DNA of 64,000 nt from positions 236,907-300,906 of the forward strand of contig CAZMZH010000004.1 in the NCBI GenBank assembly GCA_964570665.1, in the 5' to 3' direction. Shown here piece after piece: positions 43,235-52,200 of the stretch. The translations under genes were made by a program, and so were the position numbers. The notes beneath the pieces are model-generated. The model made no database searches. It was not told where the DNA came from and saw nothing but the letters and a program-made list of their open reading frames with translations. Position 1 is the first letter of the stretch; each line of letters opens with the position of its first letter. This stretch comes from JAJDAT01 sp964570665 (lineage in GTDB: Bacteria > Nitrospinota > Nitrospinia > Nitrospinales > JAJDAT01).

Positions 43235-43858
43235 TTAGAGCATTTCTCCAAGACTCATCATTAAAAATCCGCAAAAAGCAGGGTTGTTGGGCGCTAGATT
43301 CTCATTTACTTTTGTCTTCAAATCCTTAATAGTTTTTCTATACTTACTATAAAAGTCCCAGGTTGGAGTCGGTCTATACACAAGCTCTAAATTTAATTTT
43401 TCAATGATCAGTTTTGTGGTGGATGGTTTAATTAAAACTTCCTTTTGTGGACGATAGTATGTTTGAACAACCGTCGCCAACGTCCATTTAGCCATTTTTC
43501 TTTTTTGCAACTCCGATATTAGAAGTTCGAACCCCATTTTTTCTTTTCCATGTAAAAGTTCGAAAATAGATTCCGCAAATATTCCCTTCTCTTTTTTGGA
43601 AAGACCTGTAACCATACTTTTAAACTTTGGCTTTTCAAACATAGAAATCATCGTCGACCGACTTACAAGTTTAGACATTTCAGAAATGATAAAGTCAGCG
43701 TCGTTAAAGTTTTTCTTATTAAAACTCTCCTTTGCCACCATTTCTAACTTCTCCATTTTATGTTTCTTTCCTAGCTCAACCATTTCGATATTGTAAAAAC
43801 CGCCCGGGTATTTTTTAAGAAACTGCTTTTCAGCTTCTTTAAGAGCTTTTGTATTCAA
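43235..43858 (-). CDS. Unknown 207-residue protein
   Basis: I do not recognise this protein. It starts MNTKALKEAEKQFLKKYPGG and is Lys/Glu-rich and mostly helical by eye, with no signal peptide, membrane segment or metal motif. Distinct stretches are SKLVSRSTMISMFEKPKF near residue 67 and TLATVVQTYYRPQKEVLIKP near 125. The last part (NENLAPNNPAFCGFLMMSLG) is more hydrophobic. Coding quality is good over the full length, and it converges on the small sigma54-driven gene, whose stop is about 100 bp away. A conserved hypothetical cytoplasmic protein is all that can be said. Confidence 0.65.
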   Translation of the reverse strand: MNTKALKEAEKQFLKKYPGGFYNIEMVELGKKHKMEKLEMVAKESFNKKNFNDADFIISEMSKLVSRSTMISMFEKPKFKSMVTGLSKKEKGIFAESIFELLHGKEKMGFELLISELQKRKMAKWTLATVVQTYYRPQKEVLIKPSTTKLIIEKLNLELVYRPTPTWDFYSKYRKTIKDLKTKVNENLAPNNPAFCGFLMMSLGEML

Positions 43859-43911
43859 ATTATTCTCCCTTTGAACTTACATTCCTTTAAAGACCTGGGT
43901 TAAACCAATTT

Positions 43912-43938
43912 TCTAATAATCCCATTACATATTCATGC
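43912..43938 (-). pseudogene. Decayed fragment matching the TamB C-terminus
   Basis: On the minus strand this reads GMNM-stop-WDY-stop. The end of tamB at 49251-49277 reads GVNMEWDY-stop, and 24 of 27 bases agree. The internal stop shows decay. No further similarity upstream of it was convincing, so only the last strand of a TamB-like gene remains. Confidence 0.45.
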
Positions 43939-44095
43939 CAAAGAAAATACGTTTGCCGGTACTAATTGAGCTATTGACAAATCTAAGCTTGATCCCCTAG
44001 TTCTACCTAATCTGAAAAAGGTTTTTGAGTATCCTCCTTGAAACCCTTTTTATTTTGGCGTTTAGTTTACTGTTTTTTGCGAGATATTTGAATTT

Positions 44096-45172
44096 TTACG
44101 ACGTAGGACGATCTGAAAACTGATTTTTGATTTGAATGATTTCCGGGAGAATTTGTTTAAAGTGTTGAACTAAATCGGGATCGAAAAAAGTTCCGCTACC
44201 CTCTTCGATGCATTTCATGGCCTTCTCCACAGTCCATGCATCCTTGTAAGGCTTCTCGGATGTCAAAGCGTCAAAAACGTCCGCTATGGCAACTATCCGA
44301 CCTTCTATAGGAATTTCGGTCCCTTTCAATCCCTTAGGGTATCCAGTGCCGTCCCATTTCTCATGATGGGTCAAGGCAATATTTTCGGCCATAATCTCAA
44401 TTTCAGAACTCCCTCCCTTTAAAATCGAGGCTCCAATGGTTGAATGAGTTTTCATAATATCCCATTCATCATGGTCTAATTTTTCAGGTTTCAATAATAC
44501 CCTATCGGGAATTCCAAACTTTCCAACGTCGTACATAGGACTTGCTTTAAAGATTAAATCGCAGCGGCTTTTATCCCACTTAAGAGCGGCGCCCAATTTA
44601 GAACAATAATGGCTTATTCGGACCACGTGCGATTCGGTTTGAGTTTCTCGATGTTCGGAAGCGCTGGCTAAACGATGAATAAATCCCAATTGAACTTGTG
44701 TCAAATCGTGACTTTGTTTCCAAATATCAGATTCCAATTGAAGGTTATAATTTTCAATTTTCTTTTTATATTCGTCCTCCTTATCTTGCAGTTTTTTGTT
44801 TGCAAGAGCGGATTCAATTCTTGCATTTAGAAGGATTGGGTTGAAAGGCTTAGACAAATAATCGATGGCCCCTTTTTTAATGCAATCAATGACCGTATCC
44901 ATTTCATCCATGGCCGATATCATGATGACCGGAATTTTACAAAATTTGTCTTCGCTCTTTAAAGCTTCTAAAGTTTCCAAACCATCCATATTGGGCATCA
45001 TTACATCTAGTAAGATGAGATCGGGGAGGGTCTCCTTGATTAGCATCAAAGCTTCCAAACCATTATTTGCAATCATGGATGGATAACCTAGAGTTAAGAC
45101 AAAATCACGGAGAAGAACTTGATTATGCTCTACGTCGTCCACAATTAATATTGTGGGTTTGTTTTCTTCCAT
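44096..45172 (-). CDS. Response regulator with degenerate HD-GYP domain
   Basis: A 358-residue REC-HD-GYP protein of the RpfG type. REC: ILIVDDVEHNQVLLRDF, LILLDVMMPNMDG and YLSKPF. The HD-GYP domain (about 165-350) has HVVRISHYCSKLG, HEKWDGTGYPKGLKG (GYP at 277-279) and IVAIADVFDALTSEKPYK. The metal-binding HD pair, usually HDIGK, is replaced by Tyr214-Asp215 in MYDVGKFGIPD. Because that His is a metal ligand in active enzymes, cyclic-di-GMP hydrolysis may be lost or weakened and the protein may act by binding. The rest of the motif set is intact. It has no close same-strand partner; the Amt kinase is divergent. Confidence 0.92.
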   Translation of the reverse strand: MEENKPTILIVDDVEHNQVLLRDFVLTLGYPSMIANNGLEALMLIKETLPDLILLDVMMPNMDGLETLEALKSEDKFCKIPVIMISAMDEMDTVIDCIKKGAIDYLSKPFNPILLNARIESALANKKLQDKEDEYKKKIENYNLQLESDIWKQSHDLTQVQLGFIHRLASASEHRETQTESHVVRISHYCSKLGAALKWDKSRCDLIFKASPMYDVGKFGIPDRVLLKPEKLDHDEWDIMKTHSTIGASILKGGSSEIEIMAENIALTHHEKWDGTGYPKGLKGTEIPIEGRIVAIADVFDALTSEKPYKDAWTVEKAMKCIEEGSGTFFDPDLVQHFKQILPEIIQIKNQFSDRPTS

Positions 45173-45451
45173 AAATTTTTCAATAATCTTTAGAATAATC
45201 GGGAATTCTAAAAAATATAAGAATTTAATAAACCCTAGGTTATTGGGAATAATATTGAACCCTAAGGGAATATTTAAAATTATGTCAACAAAACTTCGGC
45301 AATTTTTTTAATTGAATTTTCAGCTATGGTAATATAAATAACGCAAAATAGGCAAACATTAATTTCTTTTAGAATGGGCTGATGGGATAGGTTTATTTTT
45401 ATGTTTAATCCCATTTTAATAGGCCATTAAGTCATTAGTTCATAAAGTGTA

Positions 45452-45529
45452 GGAGAAGACAATAAAGAAAAATGTATTGAGGCGGGATGCAACGAACACT
45501 TTTCCAAACGGGTCCCAACCTGGGAGTTG
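45452..45529 (+). pseudogene. Decayed tail of a REC domain
   Basis: Read in frame this gives GEDNKEKCIEAGCNEHFSKR and then VPTWEL. The REC domain of the Amt kinase has GDDSKEKCMEAGFTEHLAKP at the same place. No start or remaining domain precedes it, and the Pro of the KP motif is lost. It is a dead fragment in the 451-bp gap upstream of the Amt kinase. Confidence 0.6.
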
Positions 45530-45580
45530 AATTTAGCCTTGAAACGTTATCGATAAGACAATTTAATTAATCTGGACGGT

Positions 45581-45609
45581 GACCTTCTATAGGAATTTAG
45601 ATCCCCTTT
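45581..45609 (-). pseudogene. Fragment resembling the HD-GYP gene
   Basis: GACCTTCTATAGGAATTT (45581-45598) is identical to 44299-44316 inside the HD-GYP coding sequence (the KGTEIPIEGR segment), and the next bases also resemble it with a one-base shift. With the REC fragment just upstream it suggests remains of a lost signalling gene between the two. Confidence 0.4.
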
Positions 45610-45623
45610 ACTTTGGTTAAACC

Positions 45624-48600
45624 ATGATTGAATCGCACGGCCTGCAAGATATTTTTTGGGTTTTAATCTGCGCAGCCCTTGTTCTGTTGATGCAGGGAGG
45701 TTTTTGTTGTCTTGAATCTGGATTGGTACGCAACAAAAACAGCATTAATGTCGCATTCAAAAATCTGATCGATTTTTGCATCGCTGCGTTTATATTTTGG
45801 ATTTTCGGTTTTGCGTTAATGTTTGGAGCGACTCAGGGAGGATGGATCGGTTCCTCTGGATTTATTTTTACCGGTAACGGAAACCCCCTAGGATTGACGT
45901 TTTTCATTTTCCAACTGGTCTTCTGCGGAACAGCCATTACCATCGTTTCCGGGGCAGTCGCAGAAAGGATGCGGTTTCAGGGATACGTCATAATATCGTT
46001 ACTCACATCGGGTTTGATTTACCCGATTCAAGGCCACTGGTTTTGGGCAGGCGCCAGCATGGGCAACCCGCAGGGTTGGCTCGCCAGTCAGGGCTTTATC
46101 GATTTTGCCGGCGCGACGGTAGTTCATTCTACGGGAGGTTGGATTGCATTAGCTTCCGTACTGGTCATCGGTCCCCGACTGGGCCGGTTCAATAAAGAAG
46201 GTAAATTGATCCAAGGTCATAATCTTCCTCTAGCCACTTTAGGGGTATTTCTATTGTGGTTCGGCTGGTTTGGTTTCAATGGCGGCAGCACCTTAGCTTT
46301 CACGGAAAAAATACCTCTCATCATAACCAACACTATATTATCTGGAGCCGTAGGCGCTGTCGTGGCGTTTGGATGGTCCTGCAAGTACCTCGACAAACCA
46401 GAAATGGTCATTACCATGACCGGAGCTCTCGCCGGGTTAGTCGGAATTACCGGATCCTGTAATATCGTGACACCAGGATTTGCGGCTATTATTGGAGGCG
46501 TTTCAGGATTGATTTCGGTCTTATTGACCGTCTGGCTAGAACAACGAAAAATCGACGACGTCGTGGGAGCCATTCCAGTCCATTGTGGAGGAGGCGTTTG
46601 GGGAACGCTCGCGATTCCCTTAATGAGCGATCCCGAATCATGGGGCACGGGTCTGAGCCGTTGGGGGCAATTGGCCGTTCAAGCGGAAGGAGTGGCGATT
46701 TGTTTTTTTTGGGCTTTCGGGGTGAGCTTTATCCTGATCAAACTGATGGATCGACTGACCCCTCTGCGGGTCAACCCTGAAGATGAAATTGCGGGGTTAA
46801 ATGTTTCCGAACACGGAGCAAGTACTGCCCTGCAAGAACTCCTTACGGAAATGGATTCGCAAAAAAAAAGCGGTGATTTCTCCAGCCCGGTAACCATTGA
46901 ACCCCATACGGAAGTTGGGCAAATCGCTAGTCAATATAACCGGGTCATGAAAACAGTTCTCACTAAAGAAAATGAACTGGAAAAATTAACAAACGAAAAA
47001 GATTTGATTCTGAATTCTGTTGGAGAAGGAATTTTCGGCTTGGATTTAGAGGGAAACATCACCTTTTGTAACTCATCCGCAACGCGAATTTTCGGATATA
47101 AATTACCGGAACTGATTGGGTGTTCCTTGCATGAACTGTTACACCATAGCAAACCAGATGGAAATCCGTACCCAAAAGAAGAATGTCCAGTCCATGGCAC
47201 CCTTGAAAAAGGTTTCGAACATTTGGAATCTAACGAAGTTTTTTGGGCAAAAAACGGAAAAAGTTATCCAGTAGAGTATTTTAGCGCGCCTATAAGGCAT
47301 GACAATCAGTTAGTCGGGGCGGTGGTGACCATCAAAGACATTTCCGCACGAAAATTGGAAGAAGCTCGTCAGGAAATGCTTTTCACTCTCAAACGAATTT
47401 TCGCCGAATCTAAAACACTCGACCAATCTATGCCAGAAATATTGAAAACAGTCGGTAATTTTTTGCATTGGGATATCGCGTTTTTCTGGAACGTTGAAAC
47501 TGAAGATAATAATCTCAAGTGCGCTTTCGGCTGGAGATCGCCCCATATACTCGACTCGGTTTTTAAAAAATTCGAGAAAACTTCTTTCGAAACACGATTC
47601 GAAAAAGGAATCGGGTTACCTGGTAGAATTTGGGCCAATGCGAAACCTTCCTGGATCGACGATATCGATCACGACAAAAATTTTCCTCGTTTGCCAACAG
47701 CCCATGAAGCTAACATCCATTCCGGTTTTGGATTCCCGATTTTTTCTGGGAAAAACATCACCGGTATCATTGAAGTTTTTACTCAAGAAATAACAAAACC
47801 TAATGATTATGTGACCAATGAATTATCTTATTTAGGTAATCAGATAGGTCAGTTTACCAACAGAATTTTGGCCGATGAAGCTATACTTAAAGCCAAGGTT
47901 GAGGCGGAGAAAGCCAAGGACGAAGCTGAAAATGCAAACCGCGCTAAATCTGTATTTTTATCAAATATGAGCCATGAACTTAGGACTCCTTTGAACGCCA
48001 TTCTTGGTTATAGCGATCTTCTCAAAGGCGCTTTTTTTGGTCCGTTGAATGATAAACAGACCGAATATGCTTCGCGGATAGAAGCAAGCGGCAAACATTT
48101 ATTGGAACTGATTACTGATTTACTGGAATTATCCAAGATTGATGCTGGGAAGGTTGAATTACAGTTGGAATCTTTTCCCCCGGGCGAGTTGATTGATTCG
48201 GTTTTAAAAATTGTTAAACCCACCATTCAGAAAAAAAAATTGGAGGTCGAGTCAATTCTTACCTCAGCTCCGGCAACTATGACGGGGGATCGGCGACGTT
48301 GTAAACAAATTATGTTGAACCTGTTATCAAACGCTATTAAATATACGCCGGAAGAGGGAGAGATTCGAGTAACCGCGTCTCAAAAAAGAAATTCTATTCA
48401 AATTTCTGTCGCAGACACGGGAATTGGAATCAGCAAAGACCAGCAGGAAAAAATCTTTTCTGAGTTTCATCAAGTCGATCAGGTACGGGACGAAAATTTG
48501 GGAGGAACGGGGATCGGTCTTTCCCTTACACGCCGATTGGTTGAATTGCATGGAGGAGAAATTGGCGTCGAAAGCGACTCCAACGGAAGCAATTTTTGGT

Positions 48601-49043
48601 TTAATCTCCCATTAAAAAAGTTATCGGCCACGACAGAAACTCAAACCAAAGTCAAAATCACTTCGGAACAAACTCCCTCAACCCATCGCCGCATCCTGGT
48701 CGCCGAAGACAACGATGTCAATCTGGCAATGTTGTTGGATATGTTGAGCGCTCAGAAACACAACGTCACTGTCGCCAAAAATGGACAAGAAGCCGTTGAT
48801 CTCGCTTTGTCCAGCAATCCAGAGCTATTCATATTAGATATCCGAATGCCAATTATGGATGGACTGGAGGCAGCGCGTAAATTGCGGGCTATGCCGCAAT
48901 TTTCAGAAACTCCTATTATTGCTTTAACGGCCAGCGTGGGAGACGACAGCAAAGAAAAGTGTATGGAAGCGGGGTTTACAGAACATTTGGCAAAACCTAT
49001 TCAAACCAAAGAATTGTTTGAGGCTCTTAGTCGGTACTTTTGA
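45624..49043 (+). CDS. Ammonium transporter-like sensor fused to hybrid histidine kinase
   Basis: An 1139-residue fusion. Residues about 1-405 are a full Amt domain with eleven expected helices; the pore twin-His pair is present as FAGATVVHSTGGW and GAIPVHCGGGVW. A linker leads to PAS (about 450-570), GAF (about 585-745), coiled coil, HisKA with His784 in MSHELRTPLNAILGYS, HATPase (GTGIGLSLTRRLVELHGG) and REC with Asp1072 in LFILDIRMPIMDG. Amt-kinase fusions are described as ammonium sensors (for example Amt5 of Kuenenia), so this probably reports external ammonium to a phosphorelay. The PAS and GAF domains add inputs. No glnK lies nearby. The ribosome site is weak. Confidence 0.94.
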   Translation: MIESHGLQDIFWVLICAALVLLMQGGFCCLESGLVRNKNSINVAFKNLIDFCIAAFIFWIFGFALMFGATQGGWIGSSGFIFTGNGNPLGLTFFIFQLVFCGTAITIVSGAVAERMRFQGYVIISLLTSGLIYPIQGHWFWAGASMGNPQGWLASQGFIDFAGATVVHSTGGWIALASVLVIGPRLGRFNKEGKLIQGHNLPLATLGVFLLWFGWFGFNGGSTLAFTEKIPLIITNTILSGAVGAVVAFGWSCKYLDKPEMVITMTGALAGLVGITGSCNIVTPGFAAIIGGVSGLISVLLTVWLEQRKIDDVVGAIPVHCGGGVWGTLAIPLMSDPESWGTGLSRWGQLAVQAEGVAICFFWAFGVSFILIKLMDRLTPLRVNPEDEIAGLNVSEHGASTALQELLTEMDSQKKSGDFSSPVTIEPHTEVGQIASQYNRVMKTVLTKENELEKLTNEKDLILNSVGEGIFGLDLEGNITFCNSSATRIFGYKLPELIGCSLHELLHHSKPDGNPYPKEECPVHGTLEKGFEHLESNEVFWAKNGKSYPVEYFSAPIRHDNQLVGAVVTIKDISARKLEEARQEMLFTLKRIFAESKTLDQSMPEILKTVGNFLHWDIAFFWNVETEDNNLKCAFGWRSPHILDSVFKKFEKTSFETRFEKGIGLPGRIWANAKPSWIDDIDHDKNFPRLPTAHEANIHSGFGFPIFSGKNITGIIEVFTQEITKPNDYVTNELSYLGNQIGQFTNRILADEAILKAKVEAEKAKDEAENANRAKSVFLSNMSHELRTPLNAILGYSDLLKGAFFGPLNDKQTEYASRIEASGKHLLELITDLLELSKIDAGKVELQLESFPPGELIDSVLKIVKPTIQKKKLEVESILTSAPATMTGDRRRCKQIMLNLLSNAIKYTPEEGEIRVTASQKRNSIQISVADTGIGISKDQQEKIFSEFHQVDQVRDENLGGTGIGLSLTRRLVELHGGEIGVESDSNGSNFWFNLPLKKLSATTETQTKVKITSEQTPSTHRRILVAEDNDVNLAMLLDMLSAQKHNVTVAKNGQEAVDLALSSNPELFILDIRMPIMDGLEAARKLRAMPQFSETPIIALTASVGDDSKEKCMEAGFTEHLAKPIQTKELFEALSRYF

Positions 49044-49250
49044 CAAAACTCCGATCTTTAGATCATCTTAAATTCAGTATTAGAAAGTTAACCATCCTCT
49101 TAAAAATAGTTATAAACTATAAAATCGTATTCCATCAGTACACAGTTCAAAAAATATCAACCAAGGTATTAACCATCACGCTAATCCATATTTTTAATTT
49201 CTATTGTTATCGCCACGTGTATTAATCGCAAAATTTTACTAAATGGTTTA

Positions 49251-52200
49251 TTAATAATCCCATTCCATATTCACGCCAACATTGGAATCGTTATTTGTCA
49301 TACTGCTTTCTAACTTCACCTTATCCGAAACTTCTACCTGGACAACCACTCCCGTAGAATTTTGATCGGCCCCTTGTTTAACGCCAACGTAAACTCCTTC
49401 GGCGACATAGCGACCAGCTTCCACTTGGGTACCCGTACCCTTCCCTCCTTCAAACTTTAATGTATCCAGCCCCAACGCTCCTCGAACTTGATCTACTATC
49501 CCGGGTCCCGATGAAGTCAAACCCGCTAATTCCGCCGCTGCATTTGCCAGTTGAACGGCTTCTAAAGGAGTCATTGCGCCTGCGCTTTTGCCAAATAACA
49601 AACGCGCTAACACTTCGTCTTGCGGTAATTCTGGAGTGGAACTTAATGCAATACCTGGTTGCGAAACGGGTCCGGTAATGCCGGCATGGATAATCCATTC
49701 TTTTGCGGCAATATCAGCGTTAAAATCTAACGTTGGCTCTAATCTGGGAACTCCATCTAAGTTCACGACCCCTTTATTAAAACTCAATTGTCTTCCCAAC
49801 AATTCCATAGTGCCGCGACGCATGTTAAGGCCACCATTCACATTAGGATCTTTAGTGGTACCGGTTACGCGAATATTTCCCTGCATTTCAGTTTCTAAAC
49901 CGCGTCCTCTAATAAAAATTCTTCTAGGAACTTTAATTAGTAAGTCTAAAGCCGCCATAAATGGAGCCTCTTCTTTTACGACGCCCTGGTTTATTTCTAA
50001 TTCATTGAGATTTTTGTCGCTTTGCTCAGTTACTTCCAAAGCAACCACGGTAGGAGGTAAATTTTCCGGTATTCTTATTTCTGCCCTGTCAATTTGGATA
50101 ACGCCTCCTAGTTTCATTTCGTCTAACGGACCTTGAGCTTTTATTTTGGAGCTAACTTGTGCGGTCAGGTAATCCAATGCCACCAGTTGCGCTTGTTTAG
50201 AATTGACTGAAATATCTGTCAAAATTTTTCCATCTGACGCCCTATTTACAGAGCCTGAAATTCGAATCAATCCATTATTAGGAGTTTTTGCCGTAAACCT
50301 GTTTACCGATACTCCGCTAGTGTCCGCTTTTAGAAGTAAATTGATATCGCTAATTAACGTTCCAAATTCAGTATTTTCAAATCGTCCCCTTTGTAAGGAA
50401 ACATCGCTTTGAAAATCTATCTTGCTTATAGAACCAGAAACTCCGGCTTTGATTTTTGCTTTGCCTTGCACCCTATTACCTGAAGCCGATAAAATTTCGT
50501 TCGCAAAGGATAAATCAAAAGCGCCTTCGACACTCCCCGAAATAGGTTTCGTTTTTGGAAGATCTATTTTATTCGTGACAGGGTCTAATTCTAAGAAAGC
50601 GCCTCCTTTTAAATTGAGTTTCCCAACCTTAGGTTGAAAGACCGAACCTTCTAGCTGAACTTTCCCTAATTTCCAATTTGCATTTAAATCCGCCCCAGCC
50701 ATGCCAAGTCCAGTGGATTGAGTTCCTGGGACGAGAAAGTTTCTTAGCTTCACTTGGACATTGCCTAAAGGCGCTGTGGTTGAACCGCTTAAACTTGCGT
50801 CGACATCTAAATTACCGGTAAACGCCAAAGTAGGATCTATTGCCCCCGCTAAGCTTAAGGGCAATTTTTTAATACTCAATCTTCCATCGAAGGTTTTGCC
50901 TCCGAATTTTCCATTTCCTATAATTTTACCGTCTTTGATACCTAAAACCAGATTCTTTAACTCTAATTGTTTGGCAGATTGACTAAAGCTTGCCGGTTTT
51001 AATAATCGTATTGGAATACTGGCGGCATTCGCTTCTAGTCGATTCAATAATAATTGCTTTGAGTTATCATTTATTTTTGCAGATCCAGCCGCTTTTAAAG
51101 AAACGGGTTTTCCTACATTTGCTAAAAGATCAATATCCCACCGTGCGCTTTTTAAAGAACCTTCTAATTCAGCTTTCATTTTATTAATAATTTTATCGGC
51201 TTGCTTTGCTTCAATCAGAGAAATTTTTGCGTTTACTTTAGGCGTTCGAAGAACGTCGGAAACGCTTCCCTTAATTTTTAATCTCTTTAATGACGCTTTA
51301 ATCTCATCATTTAGTTCAAGATCTTTCGCCGTCGCTAAAAAACGCGCAGATTGCCCATTATCTCTATATAACGAAACGTTAAAATCTAATTTTCCGGATA
51401 GGTCTTTTTTTACTAACTTTCCAATTTTATCAAACCTATCGATTCTTCCTTTTAAATAACCCTCTATTAATTTTCTTTTAAGAAAGATTTCTAAATCGCC
51501 AGTTAACGATGTATCTAAAGCCGCAAGATTAACTTCTTTCAAACTCAATTTATTTTTTAAACCGTTAAGCGAAAAACCAGTCGAGAAAGTTCCTCTTTGC
51601 CCTAATAAGTTGGCCGTTAAATCAATCGAACCCATTGGAGCTTTCGCCAAATTCCGAACGTTTGTATTAACATTTAGACTTTTTATTTCTGTCTCGCCAA
51701 ATCCCAAATTATTGCCAACTGTATTAATAAATAAACGTGGCGATTTCATGGAACCAAAAGCGCGACCTCTCAAAATCAAATTTCCGCGGATGTCTTGTTT
51801 TAAAGGTTTGGATAAGCCGGCTAATCGCGGAACGTTTAATGTCCAATTAGCCATAATTTTTTCGTCAGGTTTAAGAGTTGCGTTTAAAGCTAAGGAACCT
51901 ATCGGGGCAATTAATTTCGATTCCGTTAAGCGAATAAAACCATCGGTACTTTTTTGAACATTTCCCTGAAACTCTATACTCCCTTGAGAAATTTCGTCGG
52001 CTACTTCAATTCCAGTTTTTAAACCGGCAGTTCGCAATGACAATTGGGAATCTAACTCATTTCCAAAGTCTTTTGATGAAGCTCCCAGATTTAAAGAAAC
52101 CATTCCGCGTAAAGGAGTGTTTGCAATTTGCGAAAACGATGACAAATCTGGTATTTTCAAATCGGCATTAACAATCGCCTTTTTACCCCATTCTTCCAAA

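Noticed and set aside
49588..50136. 182-residue plus-strand frame inside tamB
   Set aside because: The minus strand is a continuous, recognisable TamB; the plus frame has no domain or ribosome site.
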